In this document: positions 1 through 15,120 of the stretch, piece after piece
Layout: each line of letters begins with the position of its first letter
How positions within the stretch are numbered: the stretch's first letter is position 1
DNA from: Antedon mediterranea
Lineage: Eukaryota > Echinodermata > Crinoidea > Comatulida > Antedonidae
NCBI RefSeq assembly: GCF_964355755.1
Contig: NC_092671.1
Span: 34,553,304 to 34,617,303 of the forward strand
DNA: 64,000 nt
Reading direction: 5' to 3'
Translations under genes and position numbers: made by a program
The notes under the pieces: model-generated
What the model was told of the DNA's origin: nothing
The model's database searches: none
Seen by the model: the letters and a program-made list of their open reading frames with translations, nothing else

Positions 1-39
1 CAAATTGTCTTGTATTTTGATTATAACTGTTTATTTTTT

Positions 40-130
40 TTTAATCTGGTCGCCATGACTTAAAGTTTGTCTCCAAACTTATTTTGAACCACTTTGGCAC
101 ACTTTTTTTTAAATATTTTTTTTTTCAGTG
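40..130 (+). repeat. Diverged copy of the 25.7-kb element family
   Basis: Shares CTGGTCGCCATGACTTAAAG and CAAACTTATTTTGA with the two better copies. Confidence 0.5.
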
Positions 131-2090
131 TCAATGTGTGCAATAAAAACAAACATTGTTTTTTTTACGGAAGTGAATAACTTATTAAAACTCTGCAAAA
201 TGGCCTAAATATTCAAAATGTTTTAGATAAATAAAAATAAATCTTTAATCAAAACTAATTTTAATTAGGAATAAAGATGAACAATCGACGATAGGTCATA
301 GTAGTATTATTGTGACTATAAGGATATAGAAGAGAATACCTCTGATTAATTTGTAACCACCTCGTTTAACATGGTCAGGAGTAATTTGTAATGATTACGT
401 TAGCGCCATGAAAGTCTGCAAATCGCGTCTCCTTGGACACTTTAGCTAAAAATCCATTATAAATATTTTCGTTTCTAATAATTTGATAATTAAAAAATAA
501 TAAATGTTAACACCTCGGATCTGCCGTAAAAATGGAACACCTTTCGTTATTAATCTATGTAGCTTGTTTTACATATTTGCTAAGTTGTATAGTAATTACT
601 ATCTTCTATATTATTTATATTTATTTTATTTTATTCCTTACGAAGCCTTTGGAATCAGATTTCGGAATAAGATTTTAGAATCAGGGTGTCGGCCCAAAGA
701 AAGAAGGGATCTTCGTTAGTTTTTCACCTTTCAAAAAAGAGATTAGGAGGCCCCCACCAAATGCTCAAATCACTATGAAACTTGTGAATAAATAGCTAGC
801 TTGTCTTGACAAATAAGTGAAACAGTGTGGTGATGTGAGATTCCTTTTTCGAACTTTTTTTTCTGTTGTCTTGGTCAATTTATTCGTTTTCTTAGGCTAT
901 TTCGTGGTTTATTTTACATCAACATTTTCATTTTCACACTTGTGCTAAACAGCGCATAGAGACTATTTGTATTTTGCGCTATATAAATTTAAAACCATTA
1001 TACCATTAAACCCCATCATCACTATATTGGAATTAGAATTGTTTACGATTTTCGTAAAATACAAAATTCTGCAACTGTCACGAAATATATTCTAAATGAC
1101 TATCGCAAGTCATCTGGAAACGAGTCTAGGTGTATTAAATAATTTTAATATACATGTAATCGGTTCGTGACATCTGCAGAATCGGGTGAAATATCCAATA
1201 TATTAAAACTCTCAAAAAATCCCACTTATCCCAGAACAGAAAGTTTAATATAAATTAAATGTAAAATTCTTTTTTGATAATTTTTTTTTTAAGTCTAGGT
1301 GCGCCTATTCATAATAATTTTGACTTACCATAGACTGTTGTTCTTGAAATTGACCATTATCAGTACATTCTCTGTAATAAAGTAAGTAAATAATATAATT
1401 ATATACGCTATTATTTACAAAGCGTATTAAGCTGTCTTATTTATTATTTCATATTAATATTATATTATATCGTTTACTTCACAAACATATGAGCAATAAA
1501 ACAAATGCATGCGTAAATCAATGAGACGGGAATAGGCCTACCTACATATGTTATATAAAATAAATAAGATATAGGCCTATGCCAACTGAAATTAAATATT
1601 AAATATTCCTCAATAATTGCTTTAAAGCTAAAATTAATAAATAAAAATACAAGAATAAAGAAATTTCAAATTGAAAACATTTTTATCTGGTTTTGATTTA
1701 GTAACTATAGATGATTTATAACAACAAATCTTTATCAAAAGAAGTTATACATTTAGAAAAACACTTTTTTAATAATTGAGAAGTTCTTGTTTAAATAAAT
1801 GTGAAAATCACTCACTTCAGCAAAACAAGTGAACGATTGTAAGTGATAATCTTGCCTCTATTTTTATAACGACTCTAGGAACATTCAATCCACTATGAAA
1901 TCCCGATAATACCTTTCAACACAGCGAAGGAAACATTTAGTGATAGTGGCTTTTCATTTTAATTAGTCTGATCAAAATCTGTTTGACTGATTACTGTGCA
2001 TATCCAACGTTTGTTTAATTAATTCTTGAAAAAAGTAATAATGTGTAATGATTGAGATTAAGAGTTTATCTGTACTGTGTTAAGTGTTAC
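131..2090. other. No gene seen
   Basis: AT-rich DNA with a short dispersed repeat at 942-1005. The open frame at 504-719 is low-complexity and matches nothing I know. Confidence 0.6.
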
Positions 2091-2096
2091 TAAAAT

Positions 2097-2340
2097 GGTT
2101 GTTGATTGCTGCCGAATCGTCTTATTATATGACGTAAAATTTAGCATATTGAAAAACAATGTTTACAAATGGTTGATGAATGCTGCCGAATCGTCTTATT
2201 ATAATTGAGGTAAAATTTAGCAAAATTAAAAACAAAATGTTTACAAAGCGCAAATGGTTGATGAATGCTGCCGAATGGTCTTATTATATGACGTAAAAGT
2301 AGAGCACAATAAGAGGAAATGTTTTCAAAGTGCAAAAAGG
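2097..2340. repeat. Three tandem 74-85-bp repeats
   Basis: Units start at 2097, 2171 and 2256 with GGTTG(T/A)TGA and share GCTGCCGAATCGTCTTATTA and GTAAAATTTAGCA. Intergenic. Confidence 0.85.
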
Positions 2341-3510
2341 TTTGTGGTTGCATGTTGTAAAGTTCTGGAAAAAGAAAATCTATTCTATTTTATCATCAGA
2401 ATTGTCTTCAATCTTTGAACATTGACTGATATTTTTAACATGTTTTATGCAGTGCATGTGTTTTTATAATTTTTTCTATTTCTAGATATCAGAATTTTCT
2501 TTTTAAAAATCTGAACATTGATTGATGTTTTTATTTTAACGAAATAATGTTTTTTACATGCTGATTTTCTCGATGTCATCATATCAGGTGATAGATCATT
2601 ATGTATTTTCTTGCAAGGAAAGCAAAGTATCCCCTTGAGAAAACGGAGACCCTTTTTATCTTACTTTTCTTATAGTTTAAACCAATTTAAAATTAAATCA
2701 TGCGTGATCAGTAAAATCAGTTCATTGACTTTCATTTCAATCATTCTGATTATATACCGATTATTATCTAGAACCATAGAGTACTAGGCCTAATTCCTCT
2801 CTTCTAGAACTAAGGACATCGCTTTAAGAAAGTTGATATGGTGGCATTGCGTTATCCTTATGCAAGTGTTCTTATCTGGTGACGCTCTCATCTTTAGCAT
2901 CTCCCTACTTCTATTCGGCTGTAGTTTTTTCACCGACAACCGTACAGTCACGTGCATATATTTAATAAATGACATGTAATCCATTATGATCGGCACCTTT
3001 CATGGTAAGAGATAACATCCAAGTTTATACTTCAGTCTTTGCCTGTATACTTAGCATAGATACTTAAGTGTATCTTTTGGTTATCCTACATGTCAAACTA
3101 CTCGACACCGTGCGCCTTCATCAGTCAAATTTACATAAACTGAAAATCAGCTTAACAAAGTCGTAATGCTAAGTGAGTTCTGACCAGGAATGTGTGCTTC
3201 AGGCCTGTTACATACAAATCCTCTCATAGGAAGACGAATCGGATATTTTAACAGATTTTTGTCTTTCAAGATCCCAGATTATTTCTAAAATGTACTTTGA
3301 ATATTAAGGACCGTATTAGAAACTGTAAAAAAACGTTTAAATGTTGCAAAGTTATTACTAATACAGATATTAAAGAATAGATTATGAACTACGACCAAAT
3401 AAAACGGAATACAATTTGTAGAGATACAATATCATATACTATTTTGTTTTAAAAAGAAACATTTTGATTTTATTTGGTTGATGATTTTATCTTACGAGAC
3501 CAAAGTTTGT

Positions 3511-3960
3511 TTTGTCAATATTATATTGCAATTTTCTTGTTTTTGTATTGATTTTATTGTTTTTCATTCCCTTCTCTCCATTTCGAAGGTCTTTTTAAAT
3601 AAGTTGAAAATGGACAAAAAAATTGAATAATAGTTCAATATTGTGTGTTAGCATAATCAAAAGAAACCTAAATCTAAATTTAGGTGTTTCTAATTTTTTT
3701 TTTCGGAAACTGTTTTGTCAATGTTTGCACTGAATTTTCTTTTGTTTTTTACATTGATTTTATTGGGGGTTTTTCACTTTCTCTTCATATTTGGAGGCTT
3801 TTTGAATAAACTTATAAATTTACTAAAATTTCTTAATACTCCAAATATTGCTTCTTCTTAATACTCTAAATATTGCTCTTCTTATTTTATTGGGGGTTTT
3901 TCACTTTATCTCCATATTTGGAGGCTTTTTGAATAAACTTGAATTGACTAAAGTGTCTTC
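3511..3960. repeat. Three imperfect direct repeats
   Basis: Blocks near 3511-3610, 3713-3822 and 3883-3950 share TTTTATTG...TTTTTCA and GGAGGCTTTTTGAATAAACT. The last two are about 130 bp apart and nearly identical. Confidence 0.7.
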
Positions 3961-6900
3961 TTAATACTCCAAATATTGCTTACACATTGTGGCTGTGTAC
4001 CCAACAGGATACGGTTTAACAACAATTATTATTTTCAACGTTTTTGCACATCGGCCTCTTAAATTGTTTGATCAGTGATTGCTAGATTCTCATTTCCTTC
4101 CAACGTTTATTGATTTAAATTAAACTTCTTTTTCGGTGGAAAATTCCCCCTCAATTTTAGTCATCGGGGAGTACCTACCGCCGCCACTGGTACCAAACCC
4201 CCTGTGTACTATTTCTACATTTTAAATTCAAAGAAATTAATTTAATATGTTCAATTTAATTTCCGGTAAATAATATTCAAGTAGAGTTCAAACTTGTGAT
4301 ATCTTCAAAGATAATCTTTGTTTTCCCCATTTCAAGAGATCTACTTTTATGGTTATTAACCCAGAGACCCGTGTTACTGACACACTAACTTGTTTTTACC
4401 GTGTTGTCTTTCCGTAGGCACTCAGTCTAATTAAATATTGAAAGAACTATTTATATCTTATAATATAAGTTGATATCTGTTTTTATTAATTACCATCTCA
4501 TTTTTCATAATATACGGTTAATAATTATTATTATCAATTTATTTTCTAATTAAAAATTATTTAATATTATTTGTATACTGTGTTATTTAAATGTTTATCC
4601 AGAAAAGAGTGTAATATCATTTCACTCTTCCCTGGTTTATCTTATTTTTCTTTGTCATACTATTCATAATTATTTAAATTTAATTATAGATATATTGTCC
4701 CCTTGAAAACCCCCATTTTTTCAAATGTTTTCGTTGAATGCCATTTTGATGTTCCTTAATAACAGTCATTCACTTTGACCAAAAATTGAATCAAAAACAA
4801 AATTATTTACTTGAAAAACAGTAATTTAAAGCAAAAATAGTTAAATTGGCTTACAGTCAATGGGTTTTAAATTGATTTTAAACGTCTGTTTTGTTTGTTT
4901 GTTGTTTTTTTTCTGCGGAAGTGATTAACTTTATAAAAACAGAAAAATGACCTATTTAAAATCTTTTTTCATGTTTTTGGGAAACAATAAAATCTTTTAA
5001 AAAAAAATGTTAATTTCTTTTAATTAATTTATTCTTATTTATTATACTATAAAATCTTCTAACAATGATTTAAGTTCGTTTTGACGATCTTTGTCTATTC
5101 CTGTACCTTTTTCTGAAATGTCTGTTGCTCCGAATATTGAAATCAAAATCAAATAGATTGAGTCAAGATCTTTCTCGTGGTCATGAAGAATTTCTGGACG
5201 ACTCACTAGTAAAGTTGACAGTCATTTAAACTGTAGTACTTTCATTTTAAACATTTTCGTACAAAGTTGAGACCACAAACATGGGCCACTTTAATTCCTT
5301 ATACAGAGTACCTTCTCGAGTAAACTACTTGTCACCATAACAACATACCTTGTTTGGTAGTCTCGGTCTTTTATTTAGAATCACTTTGGGAGCAACAAAC
5401 ATAATTTCAATTCTCAATTTTAAGGACACTATTTTGTTTTCGAATGGATTGACAATGTTTAATCATTTATTTTATATTTATTTTCTTTTTATTCAAATAT
5501 AAAATGGTGGTTTATTTGACTCGGTTTTGTTTTTAATTATATGAATGCGTGTATTCCATTTAATAATTATGCTTTAAGAAACGATAAACACACTTGAAAA
5601 CCTATAAGAAATGATACTACAGTGTAGCGCGCGCGTTATATAATAATGTCTCGACATGTAGACATGACTTATCAATGCCTGTCTTTGCTGTGCATTGGTG
5701 AACGGACAGTTTCGAATGATCTAAACTGGTTTAATATTAATAAACTGCGTTGTGATGAAACCATACCTAAGGTTGTCAGGAGTCGAAATATGGATTATTA
5801 AAAGGACCTTTATTTATGAAAATATGGATTTAAACAACAATCGCAAGGTAATCATATCATTATCATCCGCTGAGTGGAATTAGTGTTTAATTCACTTTTT
5901 TTTACATCTTTGCCGACTTAAAGCACTATTAACTTTCTACCAGTAAATCCCTTAAACTCCCATACAATGGCAAACCATCCCATGTGGTCACTGGGGACTA
6001 TTGTCTTTCCGCTACTAAAACTTGAAGCATCATATTATATTAATAACTCATGGATGTGAAATATGAAAGTTTCGGTTAATTTTTGCCGATTAAGCTATAC
6101 GACACGACGATCAAGGCGCCTGGAGTTTGTGTTGGTAGACCTTTCCAACTTCCGCGTTAGTGCGTAGATATCCCCCTCACTCGTTTTAAGCGCGAAGGTT
6201 GGAGACGTTAACATAAGATAAAGACGTGTAAATAATCGGTCGCATTGTAGAACGTGCCACTTGCACGCACTTACTCTTCTGTTAATCCGCCTATGAGAAG
6301 TTCACTGCAGAGTTCATAGTTATATATAGGCTAATGATTTTGCATTACTGTATATAAATATTAATTGACAATGTATTATTACTGATAAAGTTGTACCAAT
6401 CAGTTGTGTTTGTTTGTGCGATTGGTAACGGAAGAATAAAGATATTAATAGCACTTTACAGATCGTTAGATAGTGTTCCTATTAATTTAATACCGGTATA
6501 AATAATTTCGTATTTTTACTGGATAAAACTAATGAACTTCGCGGAGAAAAAAAACTTTGTGACCAAAAGGCTTACAGACGTAAGACATATATAAACATGT
6601 CTATACCATCTATTATGCAGTAAGTAATTTACCATAATCATATTTTAGTCAAAAATATACGCAACTATAACCAGTAGGCCTATTTTTTACAAAGACAATC
6701 AAACGGAATACTAAATCGCCCTAAGCCCAGTCTGCTACCAAAGATACAAAACCCGCAATAGACGAGCACACCGTGTCTCAGCATGCAGTTGGCTTTATCT
6801 GTATTATTATTTTTAATTAGTTCATATTCGGGCCTAGGCCTAATATAAATGTCGTAAAAAGTTGCGAATCTATCTACCAGAAAAAAGTTCTTACTGCAGC

Positions 6901-9900
6901 AGATGATCTGAAGAGCCATTTCATATCATTTTAAATCTTCATAAAGATGTCATGCCTCTTTTCTTCAAGTTTTCAAATACACTGAGTACCGGTACCTAAA
7001 AGAAACATCACATGTATTTTACTATGAAAAATAAATATATTGTTTAAGTTCTTTTATTTATCATACTACAAAGTATTGTAACTAGATGTTAATGTTTAAT
7101 ATTATTCATATTTCATCTTTTTTTAAATTGTTGCTAGGCGCTGTTTATCATTATTTTGTTGTTTTACAAAATTGATCGATTTATTATGAATGATTCGCTC
7201 TATTTTAACGCCACCTTCTTATCTTCAATTGCTACTTTATCTGACCATTTAATGTCATATTGGTATAAACTAATAATAAAACAAATATTGATACATTTAG
7301 TCTACTTTAGTTACTAAGATAATGAAAAATCCCTTTGTACGTTTTATGAAAAGATTAATACTATTCAAATTTATTTAATAATATTCTCTGTTATTTTTAC
7401 AAGACATTTGATTATGTACAACATGATGTTTTATGAACAGATGTTTAAATACTGTGCGAGGTATGAATAAGCAAAAAACAGGAAATAGACGGATTAGACT
7501 AGGTACGAAAAATGTTTTAAGAATTGTATAAAACTTGTTCAAAATGTAATAAAATCAATGACGACATTTCCTTATTTGGTAAAAATGACATTATATTTCA
7601 ATAATTGAAATAATACAAAAAAATGAAATTTTTAAAATCCGTTGCCAAACTGTTATTTAACTGTCGATATATTTGGTTTTAGAGTTTTTGTGTAAATTTA
7701 ATTACTTCAATGTTAATTGAATGCGAGGATTTTGATAAATAGTTATGATATGATCAATTTCAGACTAAATTTCATTAAATGATTTATTATGATAGTGATA
7801 TTATGATATAGCCTAAAGGCCTATATGATATACATAATAGTAAATGATTATTCTTAAAAAACGAAACATATTAACTCCGTTAAACACATTTAAGTCGGCC
7901 TACAAAAATATCAATAAATTTGTTCGGTGATACATCATGTGTTTAACATCGTCTAGTATCATAAACCTTAGCCTATCCCTTAACCTAACCTTCCATGATA
8001 CAGGCACCATATGAAACACAGTATCAAAGAATTTTCCTATGATACAGCACAAAATATGTAGTCGTTTGTGGAGATACAGCACTGTGAATCGAGTGTTCTA
8101 ATGTTCTCACTGTGGTTCTTAGTTTAATGTTCTTAATCTGACAAAAAAAATTACATTACTGTCACAATTAAAAGAGGATGTAGACGTAAAATGTTTTTAA
8201 TTAGATAATTTGAAGGATCTATACACATTAAGATCATTATCTAAAAACAACAAGAATTTAAATGGTTGATAGATCGATGAATATACAGTAGTAGTACAGT
8301 AGTAGTGCTCGAGTTTTGTAGGCATAGACGGTTTTATGATAATCTACTTTTAAAAAACTTAGGAGTAAATGTCTTTTTGCTATTTAAAATAAAGTCCGAT
8401 GCATAATTACGAAATAAAAAGTACTTAACAATTATTGTGTGGTATTGGCCAATTATTTTTACCGGTACCAAAATAAAAACACTTTAATTCAGAATGTTTT
8501 ACTGGTTTGTTCCATTTATATATTAACAAAAAACAACTGTGCAGTTCAGAATCTTTGTATACTCTTTTTGTGTGGACAGTTCATAATGATTTAAGTGTTA
8601 CTATAATAGTATAGTTGATTCTCCTTTTTTTGTATAATATTTAAATAGATATATTACAAAAACAACTACAAGTTTTTGAAACAAATAGAAAAGTAGAAAT
8701 AGATCATACATTTAGATTACCTCTTTTCGTTTCTATTTCAATGGTTGACTATTTTTTAACAATGATTCATCAAAAATAACAGCGGCTTAGACGGTTCAAG
8801 TTCAGCCAGAATTATTCTGAAAGCAAGCAATTTACAATTACAAAGTTTATCTAACGATTTAGCCCAATTTCCTGCTTGCCGTTTCAAGTAGGCTGGCTTG
8901 TCGAGTCAGGCTCCCTACAGGTCATAATTCGCTTACCCATACTCTCATAGACTGGGCTTAAGTCACGTTACGTAGCCAGCTACATATTAGTGTACACGAG
9001 AAAAGGGGCAAAATTAGTCGTACATGTCGTGCTAAGCACACCTCCGGGAATTACTGCTATCGATGAGTTTTCATTTCTCTAAATCTTGCTAAGATAAATG
9101 TTGTTTTTTGCGAAAACCGTTAACTTGTCTTAAAAGTGTAGTTGGAATGAAGGTCACGGGGTCAAGTCGACACTACATCCATCAAATTCACAAAAACATG
9201 ACTATGTGTTTTTTGATATTTTATGATTAATATTAAATGAATAAACATAAGTACACGTTTTTATTTTATTCCATTAAAAAAGCTTTTTTTTAATACAGAA
9301 AATATGCAAATACGCACGGAGTAACATTGGCACCCGGGCTAATCCACTCAGAGATCTGTTGATATATTTTAAATTAAGAAATTAGTTAAGTTGATAGAAT
9401 ATTCATGACAGAATAACAATTTAATGCCAATAAAATGTCCTTGTTTTAAGTAGGAATGACAGATTGTCCCAGACAATCAATTATTAACTTTTAAATTATT
9501 CGTATTTTTTAACCAGATTTACTTGGATTTCTCACTTTCATTGTTTGAATTCCTAAAACGACCTCGGTGTGATCGACATTAAACGAATTTTTACCGAAAA
9601 ATAGCAATCATAAACCAACAATGCTAAAGTATACATACGGTAAAAGAAAAGCAACACATTTATCTATTGAAAAGGACGTAAACAAGAAATTAAATAACAA
9701 AATTGTGGTGGTTTTATTATAATTGTGAAATACTGGAAAATTATTAGCAGAAGGCTAACGAGTAAAAATATACCACCGGATTTATAAAAAAAACCTAATT
9801 ATCTTTTCAAATAAAAACACGTAATCAACATCTACTTTTAAAAATGTATACGTATCATCTAAACTAATAATATAAAAAATATAATAATTACAGATTAAAT

Positions 9901-10859
9901 TTTATTATTTATAGATATAGATATATTGTCCCCTGACAACTACTAATACATTTTGTTGGATAGGCCATTTTAATGTTACATAATAATTATTTATTTTGAC
10001 CTAAACTTTATTTACCTGTAATAATTATTATTATCGTACTCTGTACTTTGACATAAATTGGATCGAAAAAATGTAATTATTTGATAAGCAAAAAATATTA
10101 TTAAACCGGAAGCCCATTTTCAGGTTAAAGGTTACCGTTTTGCTTTTTTCTATAATCGAAATTATTACTTTTGTAACATTATAAAAACTACAAAATGGAA
10201 CTATGAATCTAGAACTTAACATATCAAGTAAAATTTTCTTTGACTTTGATCTGTGGCATAGTAAATGGAGGGAACTGAAGTGCAAAGTATAGTTCTTTGA
10301 AATCTGTTAGGCCTACCCGTTAAAAGAAAACAAACACAGTTAATTACTAAAATAAAGTCAATTTAGGACATGGCTGACACTATGATATCATTATTAAGTC
10401 TTTCAATTGGCGTCGAATCTATACCCTATCGCCAACCCCTAATTGACTGCTTTACCAGTAACTAACATGCCGCTTTGTAAAGAAGACTTAAACATAACAA
10501 TTAGAATCTAAAAAGTTAACAGAGAAAAGCTGGGAAGATTATAGCAGACGGGACAGCCTTTCAAATGGCCATCCTTTTGTGTGACTCCACAGTTATCTAC
10601 TTTCAATAGAACCCACTTTCCAAAATTATCTCAATACATGCAGCCGTATTTGTCCTTTTTAAAACCTGGTGTCCTGGAGTTAAGTAATTATAACCGCCCA
10701 CAAATACACATTTTCTAGTTGGTAATTTAATCAATTAAACAACATTATCATTAAATGGTATTGTTTGGATTGTGCATTTTCCTTTTGTTCTTTTGCAATA
10801 ATTGTGAATGTTACTGCTAAAGTTTGGTTTACGTTAGAACACAAAGCAATTCAAGAAAA
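3961..10859. other. No gene seen
   Basis: AT-rich intergenic DNA with scattered AGGCCT palindromes and the CpG-rich patch at 6.1-6.3 kb. No open frame has a recognisable domain. Confidence 0.55.
6090..6300. other. CpG-rich patch in intergenic DNA
   Basis: About 17 CpG in 200 bases, against a CpG-poor, AT-rich background. It may be a promoter or an inserted element; no adjacent exon recognised. GGCACGTTCTACAAT occurs here reversed and again at 14290. Confidence 0.3.
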
Positions 10860-11185
10860 TTAACCAATCGAAACCGACAAATCATCCAAATTGTCGCTTG
10901 GTTCAAACTATTTGCGTTGCGCATGTTCTTGTGTAGTAATTAAGATCCATACTATGACGCAACGTAAGCGTAACAAGAGTAACTTCATCAATCACAAATC
11001 ACACTAATTGTCAACTGTGATTGGTCAAACTACTTGCGTTGCGCGTATGTCCTTGTGTTGCGCCCACGGTGTGACTTCAACTTAAATTAAAGTTCTTAAA
11101 CACAATTATTAGCAGAAAAACGATTTCTCCAAGTGTCCGGTTGTGATTGGTCAGATTACAGCGTTGCGCGTACAATCATGTGGCC
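10860..11185. repeat. Repeats rich in TTGCGTTGCGCG
   Basis: Three diverged units of about 125 bp (near 10913, 11035, 11160) with GATTGGTCA followed by GCGTTGCGCG. Related to the block at 14.85-15.1 kb in the opposite sense (ACGCAACGCAA). Confidence 0.65.
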
Positions 11186-14100
11186 AGGCCAACGATGTGA
11201 AGGCGGCTTGTGGGATGCATACCAATCTATTAAAAAATCGCGTGAAGCATGTACAATTATGATTTAATTGTTTTTGAAACTTTGGAAAAATTAAGTTCAA
11301 TTATTAGTAATACTACTCAATCACGAAGGTTTTAATGTATTTATTTTTTGATGACCATTGAGGACCCATCTTGATAGTAGCCACTTCTACCGTCCTACAT
11401 CCGTTTTTAAGTCACAAAGTTACAACCAATACGTAATTGAAATTCCACAATACTCGCCAATGCTACAAACTTCCAAAAATAGCAAAAAGAAGAAAAACGT
11501 GTGTAAAGTGAAAAATAATTGAAGATCAATAGACACCGGTCTTTATAAAAACACACAATAACAGATTAAGAAACAAAAACCACACAAATGAAAATAACTT
11601 CTTTAAAAAGTACTTTGAATATTAAAATTGTTTGAACTATTCAACTTACATGAAATCAACGACGGGTGTGTATTTAAAATAGTGTTATTTACTTTTAAAA
11701 TACAGAATGTACTATTCATAATGCTTACGGCAACGTACTTTGTCCCACTTTGATGATTATTGCTAATTAAACGCACAAACTATTCAGGTTTTGAGAATCA
11801 TTTTAATTAATACCAACAATCATTAATGACCTTCTTTATAATCGCTGACGTTAAATCACGTTACGTTTGGGCAGATCGCCTAACTCGTCCCGATAATAAA
11901 CAAATACTGTATAAAAAAACTAACAGTAACCAAATGATGTTAAACTCTATGTTCAATCATAATTCTGCTATAAAACGTTCAGTTTTAACGTATTTATTAA
12001 TGGGCCTATATGCATTAGGCCTATTATAATATAGCATACAGTCATGTAGTCATAATCCATATTGCAATGGTTTCCTTCAATTTCAACCTTTTTGAAAAGG
12101 CTTGCATTAGACCTACTATATTAATAACTGTATGTATTGTACATTAGGCCTATATTTATATTTTTATTCAAGGAATTATTCTTAATTAACGTTCTTGTAT
12201 TAAAAAATAAACAATGATTATTACAACCGATATAGCAATTTGTTTATTGATATAAATGTCTTATTTATAACGAAATATTTAAAAATGTTTCTACGCATAA
12301 ATAATAAATCTACTGATGATATATGTAATTTATATTAAAATAACAATTTGATCTAAATTGTCAAAATAAACCTTAATTTTGTGTTGCCATATTCTAAAAA
12401 CAACGCCATTAACATCCAATTTATACTGGATACTACAATTATTGTTTTGTTATAATGTAATATGTTATAACAAAATATACAGAACGAATAATCGCCTACT
12501 TAAAATAACAAACAATTAAAGAAATGCCAACTGATTTTTTTTTAATCATAGACAAATATCCGTGCTTTAACTCCTACAAAGTTTTCTTTGCCATTCCATC
12601 TGCTTTCCGCACCCCCTCCTGTTATTGTACTCTACTGTATACACATTAACATGATATGGAGGTATACGGTACATATTTTGTAACCAATGAAAACAGTTTC
12701 ATTTTATTCCAGTGCGATTGGTTTTTCGACATTGATAATAACAAACACTAACAACTACTGAACTATATGCATATGCGGCTTTTCTAATTTCTTTTAAACA
12801 TTAACTTTTTATTAAACTTTGCCTTCCACATATTTTATTTATTCGGTTTGTTTTATTTTTAAACATTTTCTTAATTAAATTTTATACCCCTTTTTTCATA
12901 AATACAAATTTTAATATCCCTCAATATAAAAAATATATATTTTTAGAGTTTTATGGTACAACAAACGGAATCAGAAAAATATAATTATATTATAATATTA
13001 TGATTATAACAATGTTCCCATTATGTTTCATGATAAAAGGAATAAACAGATAATATTAATAAAGAGTTATTTCTACTGTATGTATCTACTGGCCAGCGTT
13101 ATTTATCCCAGTTTAAAGGAAAGTGGTTATTCGTTTAGGCCTCTTTTTGGTACAGAACAAAATAGTACACAAAGACGATCATAACAATAAGTATTCTAGG
13201 ATGGGAGTATACGAATTCTTAATTATTCAATCAAAGTCATGTTATTCACTAAACAAATCAGATTATTGTTAAAAACATCTTGTACCATCGATCCAACAAT
13301 ACTTAAAAGTTAACCTATCAATAGAGGGCGCGGTAATTAATCGAACTTACAACCGTTAGTCTAAAAAACATGAAAAGCCTAATAACATAATTACTTAATC
13401 ACTTAATATGATGCAGTACAAAGTCATCCCAATTACAATCAACCAGATTGTGTTAAGGACCGTAATTCCTTTAAGTCGCCTAACATTAGGCCTGTTAATT
13501 CTGTCCAATTGTGGTAACAACAATGACTTTATTCATTCATTGGCACTTAAACAAATCCTACATCTAATAACATTATTTAGGCCTACTACTTAATGGAGTC
13601 AGTCTACTACGTTTATTCTACTTAACTATTACTACGTGCTCAATTTAATTTTTCTTCGCTACTATGAACGTTTTATTTTTTTGGAAAATGAGTGTCAAAT
13701 TTGAATTTTTTTTTTCTTGGTTCCGGCTCGATAAAACGACAAATTGGCGAGTGAAATATGCAAAGTTAAGAATGGTTGATTCCTATAAAGTTTCATAGGG
13801 ATGTATGCTTTTTACTAGACTACTCTTATAAGTGTGGGTAAAACATATGTATGAATGAAACCCGGAATAATTAAATTTAATTGAAATTCATTGAAATATC
13901 AGGATGTTTGGTGTGAATAATTAAACTTATTCATCACTTTTTTTATAGTTTTATTTTGCAACTTGTAAAACTTTTTTATTTTTTTATATTGGGTCTTCTT
14001 TTGTCTGGAAACTTCCTGTATTTTTGATCATTAAAGTCATCAATACAAAACAACTTCGATTGATTCGATATGAGGTCAAAACCAAGTTATATGTCAATGA

Positions 14101-14849
14101 CTTGTTAATGATTGTTCTATAGTAGTTTATCTGACCTGTGTCATTATTGTCCAACGAGAATCTTGCTGATAATTAATTAATTAATTCTTTTTTTTTTTCC
14201 TTTTTTTGGTCAAAATCATTCCAACTGAAGCATTATTATAAATCATTATATCATAGTCTCTAAACCCAACTTAAAAAAACAATTAAATATGGCACGTTCT
14301 ACAATAAAAACAAAAGAATGTGACCGGTCGTTATACCGGGTATGTGTAATAATGGAATACTACGGTAAATAATCATCTATTAGGGCTAATACAATAGTGT
14401 TTTTCGATATTTCAAACGAAAAATAAACACGAAGTTTTTTATAAAAGCGTCACTCAGGGACGGTCAACGCTGACCTTCGTAGACACAGGTCAACCCCCTC
14501 CTCTCAATAAACATAATTGTCAACAACAACGGAAAAATAACTTTGAGGCGGACGGCTGTAGCCCCAGGCTACACGTACGTGTTAGGGTTTAGTTGTCTAG
14601 TAGGCCAACGAACTTATGACACCGCCCATATACACGCTACCGACTATAAATTCTATTGTTAGAATCGACTAAAATAACTCCTTTTGACTAGAAGATAAAA
14701 TCAATAGGCGATAATAATAGGAATAAAGGGGTTATGAAATGACCTTAACATTGCTTAATATACACACGTACACACACATGTGAAAGGGAATTATTATTTA
14801 TATTAAGCTAGCTTGCCAGTTGTCTGTTGTCGTTAAGCTTGTTCCCAAT
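11186..14849. other. No gene seen
   Basis: AT-rich, with several AGGCCT sites and short frames only (11826-12029, 13408-13593) that look random. Confidence 0.55.
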
Positions 14850-15090
14850 TTCACTTCAGCACAACGCAAGTGAGTTGACCAATCACAAGCGACAGTTCGG
14901 GCGAACCGTCTTGATTGGTCAGAAAACTTGTGGTGCGCTTACGTTCTTGCGTTGCTCCTTCTTCGTATGTACTTGCGCTACGTCGACCAACGCAAGGACG
15001 CAAACGCAACGTAATGCTTGGTTTCCACTAGAGACGCAACACAAGGACGTAACGAAACGTAAGTGATTTGACCAATCACAAGCGATGGAT
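14850..15090. repeat. ACGCAA-rich MITE-like block
   Basis: TTGACCAATCACAAGCGA occurs twice (near 14876 and 15069) around several GACGCAACGCAAGGACG-like words and a GGTTTCCACTAGAGACGCAA segment. Likely nested copies of one MITE. Confidence 0.6.
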
Positions 15091-15120
15091 AATTTGACTT
15101 ACGTTTAAGCTGAACCACGC

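Noticed and set aside
10031-10285. 84-residue minus-strand frame as a small gene
   Set aside because: Low-complexity AT-driven sequence without domain, signal or splice context; similar frames occur by chance throughout 1-24 kb.
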